Shown here piece by piece: positions 1 through 5,380 of a stretch of DNA of 6,017 nucleotides. Position 1 is the stretch's first letter. Each line of letters opens with the position of its first letter. A program made the position numbers and the translations under genes. The notes beneath the pieces are model-generated. The model had not been told where the DNA came from. It ran no database searches and saw nothing but the letters and a program-made list of their open reading frames with translations. Source of the DNA: Oligosphaeraceae bacterium (GTDB lineage Bacteria > Verrucomicrobiota > Lentisphaeria > Oligosphaerales > Oligosphaeraceae). Location: assembly GCA_012515455.1 (NCBI GenBank), contig JAAYYJ010000352.1, positions 1 to 6,017 on the forward strand, in the 5' to 3' direction.

Positions 1-419
1 GGGAGGTTTATTTGTATGCCATTGGGGCCGCCGCTAGAAATCGTTGTCCCCGGGATGGCGGCCTGAAGTTGAGCCACAAAGGCATTTGCAGCAGGGGGAT
101 CCATGCTGTTGACCTTCTGCTGCATTACCGCCACCACCTGCTGCATTACCGCCACCACCCGAGTTGACAGTTCTGCATTAGTTGGCGAGGTTGCATTGTT
201 GCTATTATGAATTACTTTGAGTATTTCAATCAAATCCACTCCTTCTAAAGCATTCAGGTAGGCCTGCAGCTGCTCCGGGGTCATTTGAATGAGAGCATCC
301 AAGTCCACCTGCACGGTTTTCTGGGCCGCTGCAGGAGCGCCATTACTGTTCTGCGCTGTCAACACCACGTTCCCGATGAGCAAACTGAAAAGTGCACATA
401 AACATAAGACTTTCTGCAT
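1..419 (-). CDS. Secreted protein of unknown function (3' end beyond window)
   Basis: This reading frame is open to the left edge, so only the first 139 residues are visible. I chose the ATG at 419-417 because GGAGA (427-431) lies 7 nt upstream. An in-frame GTG directly before the ATG is possible but less likely. The N-terminus reads as a signal peptide: Lys3, a hydrophobic stretch at about residues 4-20, and a probable signal peptidase I site after Ala22 (LTA/Q). Cys6 and Cys8 do not form a lipobox. The mature part begins with a short Ala/Asn-rich segment. It continues with a likely helical region containing MTPEQLQAYLNALEGVD (residues 46-62) and a duplicated heptad VVAVMQQ (88-94 and 95-101). 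I recognise no family. It lies downstream of fkp in the same direction but is separated by a 157-nt AT-rich gap, so it probably has its own promoter. Export to periplasm or surface is inferred from the signal peptide alone. Confidence 0.8.
   Translation of the reverse strand, partial: MQKVLCLCALFSLLIGNVVLTAQNSNGAPAAAQKTVQVDLDALIQMTPEQLQAYLNALEGVDLIEILKVIHNSNNATSPTNAELSTRVVAVMQQVVAVMQQKVNSMDPPAANAFVAQLQAAIPGTTISSGGPNGIQINL
117..158 (-). repeat. Perfect 21-bp tandem duplication inside the secreted protein gene
   Basis: Two exact adjacent copies (117-137 and 138-158) encode VVAVMQQ twice, at residues 88-101. The unit is a multiple of three and the copies are identical at the DNA level, synonymous positions included. 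This points to a recent in-frame duplication rather than an old protein repeat. Copy number could vary between strains without breaking the frame. Confidence 0.9.
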
Positions 420-576
420 CACACATTCTCCACTTGATTATGCTATTGGCAAAATTTAGTTGTTTTTTTAGCGAAATATATGTCCGAGATTTTTATACTG
501 TACTGGTCGAACCCAGGAATGCAACTCCCTGCCGCGTTTATTTCACAAAAAAAGAATATTTGACTTGTGCCAAAAA
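420..576 (-). promoter_or_regulatory. AT-rich gap between fkp and the secreted protein gene
   Basis: This 157-nt stretch is clearly more AT-rich than its neighbours and probably carries the promoter of the secreted protein gene. On the minus strand it has several -10-like words, including TATAAA (read from about 501 down to 496) and TATATT further downstream. None is paired with a convincing -35 box at 16-18 bp. The T-runs just after the fkp stop are not preceded by a stable hairpin, so I cannot point to an intrinsic terminator. Confidence 0.35.
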
Positions 577-3500
577 CTATTCCGGAGAGATGTCGCCTTG
601 GTCTGTGAACTGGCTTTCCCAGACTGCCACATTTTCCGGGAAGTACTTCCGCAATCTGGTTGCAAGGTTCTTCCTGCTGACCCCTTTTTTCAGGATTACC
701 TGCAGGAATCCGCCGCCGCCGGCCCCGGCGATGAACTGTCCTTCCAGCAGGTCCTGGCAGGCATTGAGGATAAATTCGATGCAGGTATTGCTGCAGCCGG
801 GGTCGAGTCTCTGGTTCAGTTCCCACTGTTGTGAGAGCAGATGGGCGAAGTAGTCGAGATTGCCGCGCTGCAGAGCGGCGCCCATTTTCTCCGGCAGAGT
901 GCGGATGTCCCTGAGCGTCTCCAGGGTATTGCGGTCATTAGTCAGGTACTTCCCCACAATTTCCCGCAGGAGATTGCGGGCCAGGCGGCGCTGTCCGGTG
1001 CTGATCAGCACAAAGCGTTCCTGCAGATTCCGTCTGGTATTGGCGGACAGCCGCAGGGTCTGGACCGCATATTCCGGCTGCCAGCCGGGGGTGGTACGGA
1101 TCAGCTTGATCCCGGGCAGCAATCCTCCCAGCTGGTCCTGCCAGCCGCCGCCAGTGGACATAATCTGCTCCAGGCACAACGTCAGGTTGCTGATTTCAGC
1201 ACTCGTATGGCGCAGTCCGAACAACCGGCCTACAGCCAACAGACTGCCGGCCGCAAGAATACTGCTGGTACCCAGCCCCGACCCCCGCGGGACGTTCATT
1301 ACCTGGGTGCTGAGCGACAAACCGCCACCCATCTGGCGCAGCAGCTCTTTGAGGGCCGGCCCTCCTTGCCGGGGAATGATACCCAGACTGAGCAAGGCAG
1401 CTTTATGCAAGGCGAAGGGATCGAAGGGGTTGCCGCAATCCTGCAGAGCAGCCAAATCGGTGAAGGTGCCGTAATGGCCCGCATCCGCGCTGGCAAGTTC
1501 GATCTGCAGCTGAGGCAGCCGCCTGGCGGTAACCCGGATCGGATACTGCCCCTGCAGTTTGATCGCTGCGTTCAGGACCACTCCGCCCTGCTCACAGCAA
1601 TACGGCGGAGTATCGGTCCAGCCACCGCCCCAGTTGACCCGCAGCGGCAGCTCAACCGTCTCTTCGGTGGTGGCGAACTGCAGTGCCGGCGGGGGGGGGG
1701 GCAGGCAGGCCTGGCAGATTTCCCGGCGGATACAGTCGAAGGCCTGGGCGGCGAAGGCTTTCTGCCGCTCCGGGGGCAGCGGTGCCCGGCTCAGGCAGTA
1801 GAGCAGCCGCATCCGCCCGCCCGACGTCCATCCGCCCAGGAGTTCCTCCGGCCAGGCACTCAGGAAATCCGCGGGGACATCGGGTGGCAGACAGGGCAGG
1901 ATTTTCTCCAGCCCCTGGCCCTGTTGAATGATTTCCCGCAGCCGTGCTTTGAGGATATACTGGCGCAGTTTTGCCTGGTTCTCCCAGAGCGCCTGATAAT
2001 CACATTCGGCCAGGCTGCTGGCCAGGCTGTGCAGGCGCCTGCCGGGAAAAAGCTGTTCCAGTTGCAGCTCTGCCGTCAGACTGTACGGACAGTCCTGGGA
2101 CAGAGTCTTTTTTTTCTCCTGCACGGTCTGGTAGATTTGCAGTGCGGCCTGGATGCCGGTCTCCCAGTCCGGGCACTCGGGAAACAAGGCCGTCTCCCAG
2201 AGCGATTCCGGAGCGGCGAACTGCCCCAGCTGGCAGCCGAGGTATGATTTCAGGGTCTTGCTGTCGTCATTCAGCCCATAGATGCGCACGCAGCATTTTC
2301 CCGAGCGCAGCTGCAGACCATGCATCACGATGCCGCCCGGATATTTCCGGTCCGGCAGATTGAGGTTCGCGAACAGGCTGTTGGCCGGCAGAGTACAGTT
2401 CTCTGCCACAATGCAGTCTTCCAGATAGCAATCTGGTGGCAGCTGGCATTTTCCCAGGGCCAGGGTATTATAGGCTGAACCGCCAGGGCTGGTCAAGCCG
2501 AAACAGCCCACTTGGCGCTGCCAGTGCAGGAACTCATAGTCATCGACACCGCCGCTGGCCAGAGACAGCAGTTCCGGCGTGGTGCCGAAATGCACGAATT
2601 CCGCTGGCGAGAGCCGCAGCAGCCGCAAGCGGAACGGGCGCAGGACGGCCCACAGTTCCTGCCGGCAGGCCTGCAGGGCTGCATTAAGGCTGCCCTCAGC
2701 TTTCTCCTGCTGAAACTGCGCCGCGCTGGAATCCTTGGCCAGAGGATACAAAAAATCGCCATAGAAACTCAGGCGGACCTCTGAATTGATCACTGCCGCC
2801 CGGCGGGCGGGATCAGTCTGCCCCTGCCGGGAGATCAGGCTGAGCAGGGCCTCCAAAACCGCCCGGGACAAAAAAATGGCCCCGGTGTCGATATCGACGT
2901 TGCCCCACTCGTCCACCGCGCCCAGACGGTGCAACTGCGGCAGGGGAATTTTATGCAGAAAGGCTTTGACCCCGCCGTGTCCATCATCCAGGAAGACTCC
3001 GTGATGCTGACCAGTGGCGGCATCCTTCTGACAGGAAACTGCCACCGCGTCATCAAGCTGCAAATCCAGCTGCAGAGGATTGAAAAGCAGCAACACGTCC
3101 CCGGACAGCACCAGCATCCCCGGCTGGCAGCGGGCTGCGACTCCTGACATGGCAATCAGCAGCTCGTCAAAGAGGGTCGAGTTGCGCCCGTCCGGCAACT
3201 GTCGGAGAACTGGCGAGAACAGCTTGCCGCAGGCAGAGTACTGCGGGATGCGCTTGCTGTCGCCACCGCTGTGAATGACCAGCAGCCGCAATCCGGCCAG
3301 GGAACCACAGCGGGACCGGACCTCCTCCAGGACATTGAGGGTCGCCCCGCCGGAGCCCACACGCTGCCCGGCCGGATCGGCCAGGACCAGGCAGCGGCTG
3401 TTTCGGGGCAGGTATCCCTTTTCCTGCCGCTCGCTTAAATGGCGGCGGTAGAATTGCGCCTGTTCCTCATTGGCGGCAGTCAGGACAATGAAATCCCAGA

Positions 3501-3600
3501 CCACAGGTCGTAGCCCTGCCAGAGTCAGGCGGTATTCTTCCCAGGCATCAGCAGAGCTCTGCTGCAGGAACAACTGGGCTAATTTATGAGTATTGATCAT
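577..3600 (-). CDS. fkp: Bifunctional L-fucokinase / GDP-L-fucose pyrophosphorylase
   Basis: This enzyme makes GDP-L-fucose by salvage. The C-terminal kinase converts L-fucose and ATP to fucose-1-phosphate, and the N-terminal half couples that with GTP to give GDP-fucose, in the cytoplasm. The 1007 residues are somewhat longer than Bacteroides fragilis FKP (about 950). The pyrophosphorylase half has VGSGGATLNVL (81-91), SGGDSKRIPQYSACGKLFSP (111-130) and SGDVLLLF (166-173). A segment at about 380-440 looks beta-helical. The GHMP-kinase half has NWGGGWTDTPPY (656-667), the phosphate loop PRGSGLGTSS (771-780), GGGWQDQLGG (817-826, with Asp822 a likely catalytic residue) and GAGGGGFLQV (959-968). 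All expected motifs are present. The ATG at 3600 is the only sensible start, yet no Shine-Dalgarno sequence is visible, so expression may depend on the NusG-like gene 44 nt upstream. The linker holds five prolines encoded across a C11 run, and an A8 run lies at residues 496-498. Using GDP-fucose in surface glycans is inferred from the family and the neighbour. Confidence 0.95.
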   Translation of the reverse strand: MINTHKLAQLFLQQSSADAWEEYRLTLAGLRPVVWDFIVLTAANEEQAQFYRRHLSERQEKGYLPRNSRCLVLADPAGQRVGSGGATLNVLEEVRSRCGSLAGLRLLVIHSGGDSKRIPQYSACGKLFSPVLRQLPDGRNSTLFDELLIAMSGVAARCQPGMLVLSGDVLLLFNPLQLDLQLDDAVAVSCQKDAATGQHHGVFLDDGHGGVKAFLHKIPLPQLHRLGAVDEWGNVDIDTGAIFLSRAVLEALLSLISRQGQTDPARRAAVINSEVRLSFYGDFLYPLAKDSSAAQFQQEKAEGSLNAALQACRQELWAVLRPFRLRLLRLSPAEFVHFGTTPELLSLASGGVDDYEFLHWQRQVGCFGLTSPGGSAYNTLALGKCQLPPDCYLEDCIVAENCTLPANSLFANLNLPDRKYPGGIVMHGLQLRSGKCCVRIYGLNDDSKTLKSYLGCQLGQFAAPESLWETALFPECPDWETGIQAALQIYQTVQEKKKTLSQDCPYSLTAELQLEQLFPGRRLHSLASSLAECDYQALWENQAKLRQYILKARLREIIQQGQGLEKILPCLPPDVPADFLSAWPEELLGGWTSGGRMRLLYCLSRAPLPPERQKAFAAQAFDCIRREICQACLPPPPPALQFATTEETVELPLRVNWGGGWTDTPPYCCEQGGVVLNAAIKLQGQYPIRVTARRLPQLQIELASADAGHYGTFTDLAALQDCGNPFDPFALHKAALLSLGIIPRQGGPALKELLRQMGGGLSLSTQVMNVPRGSGLGTSSILAAGSLLAVGRLFGLRHTSAEISNLTLCLEQIMSTGGGWQDQLGGLLPGIKLIRTTPGWQPEYAVQTLRLSANTRRNLQERFVLISTGQRRLARNLLREIVGKYLTNDRNTLETLRDIRTLPEKMGAALQRGNLDYFAHLLSQQWELNQRLDPGCSNTCIEFILNACQDLLEGQFIAGAGGGGFLQVILKKGVSRKNLATRLRKYFPENVAVWESQFTDQGDISPE
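1691..1701 (-). repeat. C11 homopolymer in the interdomain linker of fkp (G11 on the plus strand)
   Basis: Eleven consecutive C on the coding strand begin exactly at the codon for Pro634 and encode most of a five-proline run (634-638) between the pyrophosphorylase and kinase halves. The frame is open at length 11. By reading the other frames, a +1 change meets a stop at 1654-1652 (about 16 codons later), and a -1 change meets a stop at 1574-1572 (about 42 codons later). Both truncate the protein before or inside the first kinase motif. Tracts of this kind are classic slipped-strand mispairing sites. Confidence 0.9.
2108..2115 (-). repeat. A8 homopolymer within fkp (T8 on the plus strand)
   Basis: Eight A on the coding strand encode Lys496-Lys498 in the segment QEKKKTL, between the beta-helix-like region and the helical linker. 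Runs of this length can cause polymerase slippage during transcription or replication. There is no sign in the sequence that this is used. Confidence 0.6.
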
Positions 3601-3644
3601 TTGGTTGGGTTGATCTATGGTCGATGGTCTGATAGCGGCAGCAC

Positions 3645-4190
3645 TCAGGACAACTCCAGCTCTAGGGCGTCCAATTCAGCCTGGGCGGAATAAGCCAGCC
3701 CTAGCAAATTGACGATGACGATGCATTTGTTTTTGCGTCGGAGCACGATGGCATTGCTCCCCTGCAGCAGGCCGGAACGGATGAAGACCGTCGCTCCGGG
3801 GACAATTTCCGGCTTGACCAGCACTTCATGAGTCAGGGAAAGCAGTTCAAAGTGCCGGACAGTGTGCAGTTCCTGATATAACCGGTGCGCTTCCTCGTCG
3901 GCGCAAAAAATAACACTGCGCAATGATGCCCCCAGCTCCGAGGCGTATCTTTCTGTCGCTGCGGTGCAGGCAAAGACATAATTGGGAAACATGGGTACGA
4001 ATCTCACACTGGTGGTGCCTTGATAGCGGTACAGCTTGCGCAGTAATGGCAAGTAGGCCGGGACACCCAAGGAGAGCAGTTTTGCGCAGAGCTTTTTCTC
4101 GTGCCGGGGTTTGCTGATATACAGCATCCAGTTCTTGCCGGGATGCTCGCATAAAACCCCATCGATATCATTTTCGGGAACAATACTCAA
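3645..4190 (-). CDS. Specialised NusG-family transcription antitermination factor (RfaH/UpxY/LoaP type)
   Basis: The 181-residue protein has the two-domain NusG layout. The NGN domain spans about residues 20-115, opening with NWMLYISKPRHEKK and containing the hallmark VPMFPNYVF (65-73). A C-terminal KOW domain (about 128-180) has PGATVFIRSGLLQG and ends with NLLGLAYSAQAELD. NGN binds RNA polymerase, and paralogs of this class raise elongation through dedicated, often polysaccharide, operons. The start is the TTG at 4190. GAGG at 4197-4200 sits 6 nt upstream of it, the only upstream in-frame codons run into a stop at 4215-4217, and the first internal ATG (residue 22) would delete the first NGN strand. 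The rest of the usual housekeeping NusG context (secE, rplK) is absent, which favours a paralog. It precedes fkp by 44 nt, so fkp is the likely target gene. An ordinary NusG is the alternative but seems unlikely. Confidence 0.88.
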   Translation of the reverse strand: MSIVPENDIDGVLCEHPGKNWMLYISKPRHEKKLCAKLLSLGVPAYLPLLRKLYRYQGTTSVRFVPMFPNYVFACTAATERYASELGASLRSVIFCADEEAHRLYQELHTVRHFELLSLTHEVLVKPEIVPGATVFIRSGLLQGSNAIVLRRKNKCIVIVNLLGLAYSAQAELDALELELS

Positions 4191-4196
4191 AACAAA

Positions 4197-4200
4197 CCTC
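4197..4200 (-). promoter_or_regulatory. Ribosome binding site that decides the TTG start of the nusG-like gene
   Basis: GAGG on the minus strand, 6 nt from the TTG at 4190. No ATG or GTG is available in frame between the upstream stop and residue 22, so this site is the main support for the TTG start. Confidence 0.6.
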
Positions 4201-4237
4201 GAACAAAGTTGGCATCAGACTAGAGCAGACCATCAAT

Positions 4238-4266
4238 AATATATTTCCTGGCCGTTAAAGTATCCA
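4238..4266 (-). promoter_or_regulatory. Predicted sigma70-type promoter of the nusG-like/fkp block
   Basis: On the minus strand the -35 TGGATA (4266-4261) is separated by 17 nt from the -10 TATATT (4243-4238). The boxes match the consensus at 4 of 6 and 5 of 6 positions. Transcription would start near 4231, leaving a leader of about 40 nt before the TTG. I see no ops-like pause element in that leader. Confidence 0.45.
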
Positions 4267-4273
4267 GCCCGAA

Positions 4274-4294
4274 CCGGAAAAATACCGCATTTTT
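4274..4294. repeat. AT-rich inverted repeat and shared element, copy 1
   Basis: The word CCGGAAA is followed after 5 nt by CGCATTTTT. AAAAAT (4278-4283) and ATTTTT (4289-4294) form a 6-bp inverted repeat with a 5-nt loop. The element lies between the two divergent promoters, just upstream of the leftward -35 box. A near-copy occurs in the rho leader (5267-5286). An operator or an A-tract upstream element is possible; chance is not excluded. Confidence 0.35.
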
Positions 4295-4336
4295 GCTGCC
4301 TGACCCAGCGACAGGAGATTTTTTTGTGCTCCCAGC

Positions 4337-4366
4337 TTGAAAAACCGAAAAGACCGTACATATTAT
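4337..4366 (+). promoter_or_regulatory. Predicted sigma70-type promoter of coaE
   Basis: TTGAAA (4337-4342) and TATTAT (4361-4366), separated by 18 nt, each match consensus at 5 of 6 positions. This is the best promoter-like pair in the region. Transcription would start near 4373, giving a coaE leader of about 139 nt that contains the ATCCAG repeats. Confidence 0.5.
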
Positions 4367-4371
4367 TACCT

Positions 4372-4408
4372 ATCCAGTTGCTTTTTATCCAGGGGGAACG
4401 GCATCCAG
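4372..4408 (+). repeat. Three ATCCAG direct repeats at 15-16 bp spacing
   Basis: ATCCAG occurs at 4372-4377, 4387-4392 and 4403-4408, directly downstream of the predicted coaE -10 box. The last two copies extend to ATCCAGGGG. A fourth copy (4262-4267) overlaps the -35 box of the leftward promoter. Regular spacing near promoters fits a protein-binding array, but the words are short. Confidence 0.35.
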
Positions 4409-4411
4409 GGG

Positions 4412-4463
4412 CCAGGATAAAGATCCTTGCTGCTGTAATCAGTACTTGCCTGTATTATCCTGG
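4412..4463 (+). promoter_or_regulatory. Long-spaced 9-bp inverted repeat in the coaE leader
   Basis: CCAGGATAA (4412-4420) is perfectly complementary to TTATCCTGG (4455-4463), with 34 nt between. Part of the left arm can instead pair locally (AGGAT 4414-4418 with ATCCT 4423-4427, 4-nt loop). The two pairings exclude each other, as in leader RNA switches, but no known riboswitch core is recognised and no T-run follows. Confidence 0.3.
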
Positions 4464-4511
4464 GAAAGTATTTCCTTGTCCCGCCTGGGCCTCAGCAGAG
4501 GTGTACGAGAG

Positions 4512-5093
4512 ATGCCCTTAATTGCAATTACCGGCGGCATTGGCGCGGGGAAATCTGCCGTCGCAGCCCGTTTCCAGGCTCTGGGGGCTGAAGTGCTGGA
4601 CACGGATCACCTGGCGCACGGTTTGTACCAACCAGCTTCTCCGGCCTGGCAGGCCATGCTGCACCACTGGGGACAGGACATTTTGTCGCCTGACCACACC
4701 ATTGACCGGCAGAAGGTGGCCGCAATTGTTTTTTCCTCCCACGAGGAATTACTCTGGCTCAACGGCCTCCTGCATCCGCAGCTGAAAGAAATCCTCCGCC
4801 GCCGTACTGTAGCGACTCCCGGCCTGTTGTTTTGCGCCATCCCTTTATTGTTTGAAAGCGGCTGGCAGGATGAAGTCGCGGCAGTCATTGCGGTATGGTG
4901 TGATCCGGACACGCAGCGCGAGCGTTTGCTGGCCCGCGGCTGGTCACCCACACAGATTCAAGCCCGGCTGGCTGAACAGCTGCCCATGGATGAGAAGCTG
5001 CTCCGCAGCGACTACGGAATCATCAGCTGCTGTTCCTGGCAGAATCTTTTTTTACAATGTGATTACCTCTATCGCTTACTGCAGATGCGTTGA
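4512..5093 (+). CDS. coaE: Dephospho-CoA kinase
   Basis: CoaE phosphorylates the ribose 3'-hydroxyl of dephospho-CoA with ATP, the final step of coenzyme A synthesis, in the cytoplasm. The 193 residues match the usual family length of about 200. Visible motifs are the P-loop GGIGAGKS (8-15), DTD (30-32), LNGLLHP (83-89), PLLFE (111-115) and the lid segment QRERLLAR (135-142). The late region RSDYGI (165-170) corresponds to the usual AD.vI.N stretch, but the common Asn is not evident. I start it at the ATG at 4512 because MPLIAITGG places the P-loop at the normal distance. The frame is open upstream to a TTG at 4446, but that would add 22 atypical residues. The ribosome binding site is modest (AGAGG at 4497-4501). 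The gene is followed after 283 nt by the putative rho, an adjacency I recall from chlamydiae. Confidence 0.95.
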   Translation: MPLIAITGGIGAGKSAVAARFQALGAEVLDTDHLAHGLYQPASPAWQAMLHHWGQDILSPDHTIDRQKVAAIVFSSHEELLWLNGLLHPQLKEILRRRTVATPGLLFCAIPLLFESGWQDEVAAVIAVWCDPDTQRERLLARGWSPTQIQARLAEQLPMDEKLLRSDYGIISCCSWQNLFLQCDYLYRLLQMR

Positions 5094-5095
5094 TC

Positions 5096-5125
5096 CTGAC
5101 TGCCTGCTGCGACTGGCTATATATT
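5096..5125 (+). promoter_or_regulatory. Possible promoter of rho just after the coaE stop
   Basis: CTGACT (5096-5101, 4 of 6 to the -35 consensus) is followed 18 nt later by TATATT (5120-5125, 5 of 6). TATATA at 5118-5123 gives a 16-nt spacing. If real, rho would have a leader of roughly 245 nt. The evidence is sequence match only, and read-through from coaE remains possible. Confidence 0.35.
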
Positions 5126-5266
5126 CCCTCCGCACCATAGCAGACAGACCGCAGCAGCAGCCGGACCATAATTGATTCAACAGCATGCGTAAATCCTGCC
5201 TTTGCAGTTTGGCCAACAACGAAAGACTTCTGCATGGTCCGATGCGGCCCGCTTCCCCGCCGGCGT

Positions 5267-5290
5267 CCGGAAATAAGCGCATTTTTCCGG
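5267..5290 (+). repeat. Inverted repeat and shared element, copy 2, in the rho leader
   Basis: CCGGAAA (5267-5273) pairs with TTTCCGG (5284-5290) across a 10-nt loop, a 7-bp perfect stem. The first 20 nt, CCGGAAA plus 4 nt plus CGCATTTTT, closely repeat the element at 4274-4294. Confidence 0.45.
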
Positions 5291-5307
5291 CAGCAACTGG
5301 GCCCTGG

Positions 5308-5341
5308 TGGCTCCGCCTGAGCCATGAACTTCGATTTTTTT
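5308..5341 (+). terminator. Hairpin followed by T7 in the rho leader (possible attenuator)
   Basis: TGGCTC (5308-5313) pairs with GAGCCA (5319-5324) around a 5-nt loop, and seven T follow at 5335-5341. The T-run is 10 nt from the stem, further than in a standard intrinsic terminator, so this may be a weak terminator, a pause site or only a structured leader. The right arm includes the first base of the upstream ORF start codon. E. coli rho is known to be autoregulated by termination in its leader; applying that here is inference. Confidence 0.3.
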
Positions 5342-5380
5342 AACCATAAGCAATACTCCAGACCAGGAAACCACCAATGA
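5324..5380 (+). CDS. Short upstream ORF overlapping the rho start (18 codons)
   Basis: ATG at 5324 opens a frame encoding MNFDFFNHKQYSRPGNHQ, and its TGA (5378-5380) overlaps the rho ATG as ATGA. The rho ribosome binding site AGGAAA (5365-5370) lies inside it. The overlap would allow translational coupling. E. coli rho is also preceded by a leader ORF (rhoL), though I see no sequence relation. Against it, its own ribosome binding site is poor and its start codon touches a hairpin arm. A chance ORF of this length is quite possible. Confidence 0.3.
   Translation: MNFDFFNHKQYSRPGNHQ

Larger units (their letters stand above)
4191..4511. other. Divergent intergenic regulatory region between the nusG-like gene and coaE
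   Basis: This 321-nt stretch has no convincing gene. It holds a leftward promoter-like pair (4238-4266), an AT-rich inverted repeat (4274-4294), a weak hairpin followed by seven T (4296-4325), a rightward promoter-like pair (4337-4366), three ATCCAG words about 15-16 bp apart (4372-4408) and a long-spaced 9-bp inverted repeat (4412-4463). The last two lie in the predicted 5' leader of coaE, which would be about 139 nt. Confidence 0.6.

Noticed and set aside
560..576. Sigma54-like TTGGCAC just after the fkp stop
   Set aside because: The matching GC-containing -12 element is absent at the required spacing.
543..579. Possible intrinsic terminator of fkp with T-runs
   Set aside because: Only a 5-bp CACAA/TTGTG pairing with a long loop can be drawn, which is too weak.
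841..2247. A 468-codon open frame on the plus strand opposite fkp
   Set aside because: It is antisense to a clear enzyme with all motifs, and its product is Gln/Pro/Gly-rich low-complexity sequence without recognisable domains, as expected opposite a GC-rich gene.
3444..3454. GGCGGTAGAAT, resembling the RfaH ops pause element
   Set aside because: It lies on the plus strand, antisense to fkp transcription, well inside the gene, and position 9 does not fit the ops consensus.
4296..4325. Bulged hairpin followed by seven T between the divergent promoters
   Set aside because: The stem is short and bulged with a 9-nt loop, and no rightward gene lies upstream that would need a terminator.
4324..4521. 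A 65-codon plus-strand frame starting with TTG after AGGAG (4313-4317)
   Set aside because: The ribosome binding site spacing is good, but the best coaE promoter lies inside it, it runs 10 nt into coaE in another frame, and the product has no recognisable features.
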